Below, piece by piece: positions 1-7,200 of a DNA stretch of 13,348 nt. The notes below the pieces were generated by a model. The model was not told where the DNA came from and made no database searches. It worked only from the letters and a program-made list of their open reading frames with translations. The translations under genes and the position numbers were made by a program. The stretch is from an uncultured Eggerthellaceae bacterium (GTDB lineage: Bacteria; Actinomycetota; Coriobacteriia; Coriobacteriales; Eggerthellaceae): contig CAUEBO010000066.1 of the NCBI GenBank assembly GCA_958454405.1, positions 1-13,348 on the forward strand, given 5' to 3'. How positions within the stretch are numbered: the stretch's first letter is position 1; every line of letters begins with the position of its first letter.

Positions 1-1437
1 GTCGGTCACGCGCTCCATGAGGTAGCGGTCGTGCGTGACCAGAAGCAGCGTGCCGGGCCAGCCGTCCAGCAGGTCTTCCACCGATGCCAGCATGTCGGTG
101 TCCAGATCGTTGCCCGGCTCGTCCAGCACCAGCACGTTCGGCTCGTCCAGCAAAATCAGCATGAGCGCCAGCCGGCGCTTCTGGCCGCCCGACAGATCGC
201 ACACCGGCTCGTTCAGGTCGGCGCGCGTGAAGCCCAGCTTCTCCAGCAGCTGCCCCGGCGTCATCTCCTTGCCGTCGAGCATCGTGCGGCGGCTGTAACG
301 GCCCACCACCTGTCGCACGCGGTCGTCGCCGAAGCGCGCCAGGTCGTCCAAGTGCTGCGACAGCACGGCGAAACGCACCGTCTTCCCTATCTTCACCAGG
401 CCCGATGTGGGCTTCTGCAGCCCTTGGATCACGCGCAGAAGCGTGGTTTTGCCGGCGCCGTTCTCGCCGACGATGCCGTAGCGGTCGCCAGGGCCGATGA
501 TCCAGTCCACGTCGTCCAGCACCGTGCGGCTGGAGCCGTCCGCGTTGTCGAAGCGCACGGTGACGTGCTCCAAGTCAACCACCTGCTTGCCCAGGCGGGC
601 CATGGCCATGCGCTTGAGCTCCAGCTCGTTGCGCAGGGGCGGCACGTCGGCGATGAGCGCCTGGGCGGCGGCCACGTGGAATTTCGGCTTCGTCGCGCGC
701 GCCCGCGCCCCGCGCGAGAGCCAGGCCAGCTCGCGTCGCAGCTCGTTCTGGCGCTTCTGCTCGGCCAGCGCTGCCAGGCGGTCTCGTTCCACGCGCTGCA
801 TGATGTAGGCGGAAAAGCCGCCCTCGAACGGATCGACCACGCGGTCATGCACTTCCCACATGCGCGTGCACACCTCGTCGAGGAACCAGCGGTCGTGCGT
901 GACCACCAAGAGCGCGCCCGCGCCCTGCTTCCAGCGCGTCTTCAGGTGCCCGGCCAGCCACGTGATGGCGCGCACGTCCAGATGGTTCGTGGGTTCGTCG
1001 AGCGCGAGCACGTCCCAGTCGCCGATGAGCAGCCGCACCAGGTCCACCCGCCGCCGCTGCCCGCCCGACAGCGTGCCCACCCGCGCGTCCCACGGAATGT
1101 CGGAAGCCAGCCCCGCGATGATGTCGCGAATGCGCGCGTCGCCCGCCCACTGGTACTCGGGCAGGTCGCCCACCACGGCGCGCTCCACGGTATCGTCGTC
1201 GGCCAGCGCATCGGCTTGCCCCAGCACGCCCACGCGCACGGCGCCGTTCTTCAGCACGCGGCCGTCGTCGGGCTCCAACTGGCCCGCCAGCAGGTTCAAC
1301 AGCGTGGACTTCCCGTCGCCGTTGCGACCCACGATGCCGATGCGATCGCCCTCGTCCACGCCCAGCGAAATGCCGTCGAACACCGTCTTCGTGGGGAATT
1401 CCACCCGCACCTTCTCGCATCCCAGCAAAAACGCCAT
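1..1437 (-). CDS. ABC-F family ATPase, Uup-like (3' end beyond the window)
   Basis: Soluble protein with two ATP-binding cassettes and no membrane segments, as in ABC-F proteins that act on the ribosome or, for Uup, in DNA or ribosome maintenance. 479 codons are visible and the frame is still open at base 1. Cassette 1 has Walker A GRNGDGKS (res. 37-44), signature LSGGQ (123-127), Walker B LALDEP (144-149) followed by TNHLD, and the H-loop VTHD (189-192). The linker (about 225-290) carries the basic stretch RGARARATKPKF, which is typical of Uup-type rather than Msr/Vga-type proteins. Cassette 2 has GENGAGKTT (324-332), LSGGQ (415-419), VLDEP (437-441) and VTHD (467-470). Two small oddities are D for A in the first P-loop, and PGNDLD instead of TNHLD after the second Walker B. 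The ATG at 1435-1437 is chosen because an AGGAACGGAG purine-rich site lies just upstream and similarity begins at once. An antibiotic-resistance role is not indicated. Confidence 0.93.
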   Translation of the reverse strand, partial: MAFLLGCEKVRVEFPTKTVFDGISLGVDEGDRIGIVGRNGDGKSTLLNLLAGQLEPDDGRVLKNGAVRVGVLGQADALADDDTVERAVVGDLPEYQWAGDARIRDIIAGLASDIPWDARVGTLSGGQRRRVDLVRLLIGDWDVLALDEPTNHLDVRAITWLAGHLKTRWKQGAGALLVVTHDRWFLDEVCTRMWEVHDRVVDPFEGGFSAYIMQRVERDRLAALAEQKRQNELRRELAWLSRGARARATKPKFHVAAAQALIADVPPLRNELELKRMAMARLGKQVVDLEHVTVRFDNADGSSRTVLDDVDWIIGPGDRYGIVGENGAGKTTLLRVIQGLQKPTSGLVKIGKTVRFAVLSQHLDDLARFGDDRVRQVVGRYSRRTMLDGKEMTPGQLLEKLGFTRADLNEPVCDLSGGQKRRLALMLILLDEPNVLVLDEPGNDLDTDMLASVEDLLDGWPGTLLLVTHDRYLMERVTD

Positions 1438-1469
1438 ATAGCTCCGTTCCTCGTTTCCAATCGCCTACC

Positions 1470-1478
1470 ATGATAGCA
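1470..1478 (-). promoter_or_regulatory. Extended -10 promoter for the ABC-F gene
   Basis: On the minus strand the sequence TGCTATCAT gives an extended -10 element (TG, one base, then a 5/6 match to TATAAT). The expected start of transcription is near 1463, about 25 bases before the ATG. I see no good -35 hexamer at 16-18 bases, which is acceptable for an extended -10 promoter. The 150-base gap 1438-1587 otherwise holds two weak GC inverted repeats without a U-tract, so I call no terminator for the preceding operon. Confidence 0.45.
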
Positions 1479-1587
1479 AACCGGTGCGAAAGGACGACGA
1501 GACGACGCGGCGCGGCGACGCGGGCAGAACGACCAGGCGCGGTGCAGCGCCGAGCCGCAGGTACCTCCCGCACAGGAGGACGACCTT

Positions 1588-1881
1588 CTACGGGAGAGGG
1601 GCTGCCGAGGCGCGAGCGGCAAGGCGCTCGCGACCGGCAGCCGTGACGCAGTAGACATTCTCCGCCTGGCCGCCGTTGGGAAGAAAGCGCGCCTCCACGC
1701 TCAGCTGGCCGCTGTCCAACAGGGCGCGCACGGCGCGGCGGGTCTGGGCGGGGGTGAGGCCGACGCCGGCGGCCAGCTGCCGGTACGCAAGCGCGACCGC
1801 CCCGCACTCCATCCGGTCCGCGACGAACGCGAGCAGGGAGTCCTCGTCGGCCTTGACAGCGCCGCAGGGCCGCCGGGCCAC
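1588..1881 (-). CDS. Small winged-helix DNA-binding protein, last gene of the surface operon
   Basis: 97-residue protein that looks like one winged helix-turn-helix. A predicted helix (AYRQLAAGVGLTPAQTRRAV, about res. 34-53) matches the 'first helix, turn, recognition helix' pattern. LLDSGQLSVE leads into a beta-hairpin wing with a glycine turn (PNGG), then a final helix (TAAGRERLAARA). The frame opens further upstream to an ATG at 1947, but I choose the GTG at 1879-1881. It lies two bases after the stop of the 359-residue gene and is preceded by a perfect AGGAGG (1890-1895) at 8-base spacing inside that gene. The two are therefore almost certainly cotranscribed and translationally linked. 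I infer a transcription regulator, possibly of this operon. The target is unknown and no family name can be given with confidence. Confidence 0.72.
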   Translation of the reverse strand: MARRPCGAVKADEDSLLAFVADRMECGAVALAYRQLAAGVGLTPAQTRRAVRALLDSGQLSVEARFLPNGGQAENVYCVTAAGRERLAARASAAPLP

Positions 1882-1883
1882 GA

Positions 1884-2963
1884 TCAGCGCCTCCTGGCCA
1901 CTTGAGCCCGCGTGCGGAAGAAGGCCGCGAGGCCACCGACACAGCAAGCGAGCACGGACAGGACCATTAGCGCGGCGCAGGCAACCGCGGCAGGATCGCC
2001 CGTGGCAGCCGTGGCCCGTCCCGGCGCGGCCGACTCCAGGGGCACGAGCGGATCGTCGCTCGGGGTGGCGCCTGGCTCGTCTTGATTGCCGTCATCGCCC
2101 GGGTTGGCGCTGCCTTCACCCGTCAGAGCAAGCGAGCCCAGCGACGGAGCTTCGAAGGCAACCCGGCCAGCACCGCGGCGCCCCTCGATCCTCTGCACGG
2201 TGCTGGAGCCTTCGGCCAAAAACAGCACCTCCTGCAACTCGAAGGGGTCCGAGCGCAGCGAGAACGTGCGAACCTGGGCGCCGAACGGCAGCGACACCTG
2301 CACCCGACCCACCGCCGCTTCGGCCCCGGCAGGAGCACCCACAAGCTCCAGCCGGTAAGCACAGGCAAGCGTTCTCCCTCCGGCAGCGGCGGCGAGCAGG
2401 CCGTAGTCGTGAGCGTCGGCAGGCAGGGCCGTCACCGAAAGCCGTGCGTCTTTGTGGTGCGAACACGACACCATCGCGCCCGTGGCCGCATCCGCCAACG
2501 GCGTGCGCACGTAGTCGCCCGACACCACGACACGCGCTTCAGCCGACACGGTACTGCCCGATTCGTCGGACACCCGCACCGTGTAGCAATACTCTCCGTT
2601 GGAGGCGATGTCAGAGAGCGGACAGTCGGACGCGGCGGGATCGACGAACGAGTCGTCGGGCACGGCATCCCTCGTGCGCGACCAGGAATACGACAGATCC
2701 CCCTCTCCCACAGCTTCCACGTGCAGGCTCAGTTGGCGCACCTCGTCCACAGAGCCAGCCGTGTCGGAGGGCGCGGACACGATGCGCAGGGAGCCATCGA
2801 CGCTCACCAGGACGGTGGTGGACGCTTCAAGGGCCTGCGCCCGGGCTTGGCCACAGAGCGCCGAGACACCCACCGCCAGCAGCGCCGCAAGGGCGCAGGC
2901 CGCAAGCGCCCGCAAAGCCCGCGGAGCCACAGAGCCCATCGTATCCTGCCAACCTCGCCTCAT
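1884..2963 (-). CDS. Membrane-anchored surface protein with Ig-like domain
   Basis: 359 residues. The N-terminal signal peptide has a basic start, a hydrophobic core (about 17-37) and a probable cut after ARAQA (about 45). Residues 48-150 look like an Ig/PKD-type fold: a YSWSR strand with the core Trp, then YCYTVRVSDESG and a terminal VVV strand. This resembles the N-terminal Ig-like domain of the giant protein at the head of the operon. A middle beta-rich region (about 150-285) is followed by an acidic and proline-rich spacer (285-318), then TGD, a hydrophobic segment (about 324-349) and a basic tail ending RRR. The tail layout is like a sortase signal, but the motif before it is ATAATGD with no LPxT, so a plain membrane anchor is more likely. 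The start ATG has AAGGAG (2971-2976) at 7-base spacing. It follows the 198-residue gene by 28 bases with no terminator. The ligand or role is unknown. Confidence 0.8.
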   Translation of the reverse strand: MRRGWQDTMGSVAPRALRALAACALAALLAVGVSALCGQARAQALEASTTVLVSVDGSLRIVSAPSDTAGSVDEVRQLSLHVEAVGEGDLSYSWSRTRDAVPDDSFVDPAASDCPLSDIASNGEYCYTVRVSDESGSTVSAEARVVVSGDYVRTPLADAATGAMVSCSHHKDARLSVTALPADAHDYGLLAAAAGGRTLACAYRLELVGAPAGAEAAVGRVQVSLPFGAQVRTFSLRSDPFELQEVLFLAEGSSTVQRIEGRRGAGRVAFEAPSLGSLALTGEGSANPGDDGNQDEPGATPSDDPLVPLESAAPGRATAATGDPAAVACAALMVLSVLACCVGGLAAFFRTRAQVARRR

Positions 2964-2991
2964 CGCAGCGCTCCTTGCCCCTCGTCTGACG

Positions 2992-3588
2992 CTATACCGA
3001 CGCCGTCGGCGAGATGGTGTAGGTGATCTTCACGGCAGGATCGTCAGAAACAACGCCCGTCAGCACGGAGGTGGAGCCCTCCACCGCAATAGCCGTCTCG
3101 GTGCCAGCGCTGCTCGTCGCCGCGCCCAGCGTCCACGACACCGTCTGGCCCGTGCCGTCCAACACCTTCTTCTGCCCGCCTGCAGGCGTCAGAGCCAGGT
3201 TGATGTCCCCGGTCTTGCCCACCGTGGCAGACGTGCCAGATGAGGCGAAAGGCGAAGCGCTGTACTGCCAGTTTCCCTGCGCCTCGGCCTTGACGTTAGT
3301 CACGTAAATGTCGAAGTAGGACTTGTTCGTGATAGCGTAGCCCGCCGACACGGCCGAGAGCGACCCGCCGTCGATGCTGGCTTCTACGCCGAGCGTGAGC
3401 GGCACGACGGCCGACAGGTGCGATTCCGTCGTCACCTTGATGGTGGTAGAGCCCTCGTTGGACTCGTTGAGTTCCCCTTCGGCAAAGGCCGCCTGCGTCG
3501 CAGCGAGCGCGAGCATGCACGCAAGCGCGCACGCCGCCAGAACACATGCCACCGCCCTGTCCGTCCTTGCCGCCAAACTTGTCTTCAT
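2992..3588 (-). CDS. Secreted beta-domain protein resembling the C-terminus of the giant surface protein
   Basis: 198 residues. The signal peptide (1-36) has a typical core and a probable cut after TQAAFA. The mature ~160 residues are Ser/Thr/Gly/Val-rich with no cysteine. The pattern is: VVPLTLGVEASIDGG, a YAITNKS strand, a VTNVKAE strand, a Thr/Gly-rich middle, a core WTLG, and a last KITYTIS strand. The same order (VPVNVAVSVSPDG, YCIKSATKGALRVSSIG, ATLVYTLEF) occurs in the last 140 residues of the giant protein, so the two probably share a fold. It may be a structural or partner subunit at the cell surface; I know no named family with certainty. The frame is open much further upstream, but the ATG at 3586-3588 is clear: AAAGGA (3597-3602) sits 8 bases before it and the signal peptide starts there. 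Three hairpins precede it, suggesting its expression is set separately from the genes upstream. Confidence 0.82.
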   Translation of the reverse strand: MKTSLAARTDRAVACVLAACALACMLALAATQAAFAEGELNESNEGSTTIKVTTESHLSAVVPLTLGVEASIDGGSLSAVSAGYAITNKSYFDIYVTNVKAEAQGNWQYSASPFASSGTSATVGKTGDINLALTPAGGQKKVLDGTGQTVSWTLGAATSSAGTETAIAVEGSTSVLTGVVSDDPAVKITYTISPTASV

Positions 3589-3610
3589 CTTGCTGTTCCT
3601 TTCCCTATGG

Positions 3611-3627
3611 CAGGGCCCTTCGCCCTG
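3611..3627 (-). promoter_or_regulatory. Small hairpin in the leader of the 198-residue gene
   Basis: Perfect 6-base inverted repeat CAGGGC / GCCCTG with a 5-base loop, ending about 22 bases before the ATG of the 198-residue gene. There is no U-tract in the sense direction. It is close enough to the Shine-Dalgarno to influence translation or mRNA stability, but nothing in the sequence proves a function. Confidence 0.4.
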
Positions 3628-3640
3628 AAATTCCATTCCC

Positions 3641-3662
3641 GCGCACGGCCCGTGCGCTTTTT
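3641..3662 (+). terminator. Intrinsic terminator reading on the plus strand
   Basis: GCGCACG / CGTGCGC form a 7-base GC stem around a 3-base loop, followed directly by TTTTT (3658-3662) on the plus strand. That is the standard intrinsic terminator layout, but for transcription against the operon, and I see no plus-strand gene to its left. In the sense (minus) direction the A-run precedes the stem, so it should not terminate the operon. Confidence 0.5.
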
Positions 3663-3664
3663 CT

Positions 3665-3700
3665 GGTGAGCCGCCTGCACGAACGAGCAGGCGGCTCACC
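3665..3700 (-). promoter_or_regulatory. Strong 14-base-pair hairpin between operon genes, no U-tract
   Basis: GGTGAGCCGCCTGC (3665-3678) and its perfect complement GCAGGCGGCTCACC (3687-3700) enclose an 8-base loop. In the sense direction the stem is followed by AGAAAAAG, not by T residues. It may therefore be a partial terminator of the U-less kind, or a stabilising or processing hairpin, lying between the 177- and 198-residue genes. Either would let the downstream genes be expressed at a level different from the giant gene. Confidence 0.6.
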
Positions 3701-3751
3701 GGTCTTTGACGCTCACCCCCGGTGCCCTTTTTCCCGCGCAAGCCATTCCCA

Positions 3752-4285
3752 TCACGTTCCCGCCACCACAAGCCGCACCTTGGCGGCTGCCTGGCCCGCC
3801 TGCTCGTGCGTCTCGCGATCAAGCGCCGTAAACGTGGCCGTGGCCCCGTGCTCGCCGGGGTCGAGCAGCTCTGAGAGCTGGATGCTCTCGATGTAGGAGC
3901 CCGGCGCGATGATGCCCGACTCGTAGAGCGTCGTTTCCGTGGCATCCAACACTATGGACACCTGCATGTCGTAGCGGTTGCCGGGCACGTTCTCGATGTA
4001 GGCCGTGCCGGAGCCATCAGGCGTGGGAAACTCGATCACGCTCTCGATGGAGATGTTGAACATCCCCTCCTCCACGATGCGATCGAGCTCGGCCTGCACC
4101 TCTTCGGGAGTCTTGCGCGGAGCCTGCCCCGCCTGCGATGACGGGTCGTAGGCAAAGCTCCCCGCACCAAAAAGCCACGCGGCGACCCCCGCCACCGCCA
4201 GCAGCGCGAAAGCGATGCCGGCGGCAAGAGCGATGCGCATGCGCCGGCGCCGATTGGCCAAGGAGGCGTTTCCCGAAGCCATCAT
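3752..4285 (-). CDS. Single-pass membrane protein with extracellular beta-rich domain
   Basis: 177 residues. A short basic cytoplasmic start (NRRRRMR) is followed by one membrane segment (about 17-40, ending AAWLFGAG). A Pro/Gln/Ser linker leads to a helix (PEEVQAELDRIVEEGMFN) and a beta-rich outer domain containing NVPGNRYDMQVSIVLD, YESGIIAPGSYIE and ATATFTAL strands. The 'EEGMFN... IENVPGN.Y.MQV' pattern resembles small proteins I associate with large surface-protein loci in gut Firmicutes, from memory and unverified. Its ATG shares bases with the stop of the giant gene (ATGA, 4-base overlap), so it is probably translated by coupling to that gene. A second in-frame ATG follows at 4280-4282. 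It may tether or assemble the giant protein, which has no anchor of its own; that is inference. Confidence 0.8.
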   Translation of the reverse strand: MMASGNASLANRRRRMRIALAAGIAFALLAVAGVAAWLFGAGSFAYDPSSQAGQAPRKTPEEVQAELDRIVEEGMFNISIESVIEFPTPDGSGTAYIENVPGNRYDMQVSIVLDATETTLYESGIIAPGSYIESIQLSELLDPGEHGATATFTALDRETHEQAGQAAAKVRLVVAGT

Positions 4286-7200
4286 GCCCCCGATCCCGAA
4301 GCGTCGTCGTCGAATTCCAGCGTGTAGACAAGCGTGGCCAGATCGCGCGGTTCCTTGTCGTAGGTTATGGTGCCGCCGGGGTATTCCAGATTCAACGCCA
4401 GCGGCAAACGCACCGCCGTCACGCCGTCAGGAGAGGCCGCCAGCTTGAACTTCTCACCCGTCACGCCTACCGGATTCGATCCCTGCGTGATCGACGCATC
4501 GTTGACGACGATGGACAGCTCATCTGCCTTGCTGAATATGCGATCTGCCCCCGCGACCATAGAAAAGCCTATCGAGGAGACTCTCAGCGCGCCCTTGGTC
4601 GCACTCTTGATGCAGTAGCCGTCCGGGTTCTCTTCCGACCACGCCTTTGGGCAGGTGAACGTGCCGTCCGGGCTCACGCTCACCGCCACGTTCACCGGCA
4701 CATCAACGTTGATCGCCGGGCGTTTCCACTGGGCAAAAAGCTCAACGGCAGCGTTCTGGTCGGTAAGGTTTCCCGCCGCCTTGTCGTCGTAGGAGACGCC
4801 CCCGCCTGCAGCCTCGGTGTTCCAGCCGCTGAACTCCCAGTTGGGGATCGTGAAGGCGTTCTCGCTCAGCGCCGCGGCGTCATCGAAGGTGCGGCTTTGC
4901 GGGTTCATCTCCCCGCTTGCCGTGCAACCTGTGGGAGCATTCGCGTGAAAGACCACGGTGTAGGCATGCGCCGTCCATGCGGCGACGAGCGTCACGTCGG
5001 CGGTGGGTTTCTCGGTTGCGAAATTCCAGGCGGCATCAGGATCGGCCATATCGGCGCCGGCGGCGTACCAGCCGCCGAATGTGTACCCCGCACGCACGGG
5101 ATCGCTGGGCCTCGCAGCACTCTCCCCGCTCCCGATCTTCTGTTCAACAGGCGGCGTAACGCCCTCATAGCCCAGATCGAACGTGACATAAACGTTTTTC
5201 GCCTCAATCGACGCTTCGATCGGTTTACTCGCGAACGCCGTGTTCGTGGCTGGCGTGCGCACCTCGTAGGTCCCGGCCGCAAGCCCCTCCATCCTCGAAC
5301 CCGGCACCGTGATCCAATCCTTGGCCCCCTTGAGGCGGTACTGGAAAGAGGACGCGCCGACAACCTCAAGGTAGCCGTTCGCTGTTTTGCTGTCGTCGGC
5401 GCCTTCCGAATGGGTGTCGTTTAAAATGGAAGGACGCTGCAGCACCTTCTCCAGCCACGCAGAGGCCGGCACCACCACGTCCCCTCCGCCGGCCGCCGCA
5501 GGAGCGGTCGTGGTCGTCTCCCGGTGGCGGAGGTACAGTCGCGAGCCGGAATCTACCAGCAGCGGGGCCAGGGAGCTCGCACTCTCGTAGGCCGATCCGA
5601 CCGTATCGGATGTGTCCGTGCACGCCTCGAAAGCCGATCCAAACGTGAGCGTTTCGGCGTGGAAGTCGATCGAGTAGTCGGACTCGGTGGGTGACGCATC
5701 GGGAACTCCACGGGGAGTCTCATGGGCGGTGGCATAGGCAACAGGCGCACAGCCTGCCGACGCCTCGTGGTTGTCATCACCAGCCATGCGGACGCTGATG
5801 GCATAGGCGGTGGCGGGCGAGAGGCCCGTGAAGACGGTTGCAGCACTACCGCTCGCCACATTGACACGATCGATCCAGGTGGAGCCTCCGGTGCGGCTGA
5901 ACTCCATGACCCCCGAAGTCGATCCAGAACTGGGGGCAAGCGCCTGCAAAGACAGCGCTTCCGACGACTGTCCGGTGGCTTTGAGCTCTGTCGGGGGATC
6001 CTGCGACGCCTTCAACACCGAGAGCACGAGCGTGGTGATGGCGGAGAACGTCGCCGAGCCGGACGTGTCGGTGTACGTCACCGTGACCTTAACCTCGTGC
6101 GAGCCGGCGGAAAGGCTGGTTTGCGGCACGACGAGCACGTCGCCGTGCTCGTCGCCCACGGCCAACTCGTGGGCGGGATCGAAGACCACCTCGTCGAGGA
6201 GCTCCGCCGCGTCTTTCGCACGCAGCTTGAAGCCCGAGTTCGGCACAAGCGACACCTTGGACACCTTGAGCGCGCCAGTCTCCGACGAGTTCTTAATCGA
6301 AAGCGTTGCGGCGGCGCCGTTCGCAGCGTCGCTGTCATAGCCGTACGTCAGAGACGAGGCGAACGATCCGGTTGTCGACACATACAGCGACGAGGGGGAC
6401 ACCTCCAGCGCAAGGGAGGCCGGAGCGGTATCGGTCGCCTTCACGCGCACAAACAGCGAGCTGCCCGCGGCTACGGAAACATCCTGCACGCCGGCATCGG
6501 AGCCCTGCACCCACGCCGACGTCGCGTCCAAGCGGTACTCCAAATCCGCGCCCACGCCCGACAGCGTTGCCGTGCCCTCGTCCTTCTGGGTGAGCGTGAC
6601 GCCCCCCGCGCCCGCTGCCGGCACAGCGGGGCGAGCGGCCAGCACGATGTTTTGAGCGATGCGAGAGGCGAACGCCTCAAAACCTTCGGTCGCTACCGCC
6701 GCCGTACGCACATCGATGCTGCTCGCAGCTCCCGTCCACCCCAGGCGCGCGAAGGAAATGGCATTTCCGCTCGCACCAGCGATCCAGGAGGACGAGCTGG
6801 AAGCCTTCACCTCCAGAGCGGCATTCGAGGAACCGGCCGAGACCGTCTCGGACTCGTAGTCGATCGTATAGCCCACCCCTTGCTGCGGGGCCGCAGTGCG
6901 GGGCTTGATCTCGCACGTGGACTCGATGGCTATCGAGGGCTCATAGTCGGCCTTCACCCGGTAGGTGAGCGTGGCGCCCAAAGCGGCTTCGTCCAGCACG
7001 TCGGCAAGCGGCAGGGCGCTGCCGCCGCTTCCCGCGACCCACACGTCCTCGCCTCCCGCGAACCACGGATCCGGGTTCGATGCGTCGTTGTCCTTGGTCT
7101 TGTATTCCACGGTCTTGGGAACAAATCCGTCTTTGCCCACGGTCTCATCGACATAGTCGATCTCAGGAGTGGGCGCCAGGCCGTAGGAGCGAATGCCGGG

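Noticed and set aside
31..1473. 480-codon open frame on the plus strand opposite the ABC-F gene
   Set aside because: The product is rich in Arg, His, Gln and Ala without any domain pattern, and the opposite strand encodes a complete ABC-F motif set. It is a high-GC shadow.
1555..1590. Possible terminator after the winged-helix gene (CCTCC/GGAGG and GGCGC/GCGCC repeats)
   Set aside because: Stems of only about five bases and no U-tract; not enough to call.
845..1942. 365-codon minus-strand frame running from the winged-helix gene into the ABC-F gene
   Set aside because: It is a shadow in another frame; the ABC-F motifs and the winged helix lie in different frames with their own ribosome sites.
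3589..3945. N-terminal extension of the 198-residue protein (119 extra codons to 3945)
   Set aside because: The extension is Arg/Ser-rich, covers the hairpins and part of the 177-residue gene, and would bury the signal peptide. The ATG at 3588 has a good ribosome site.
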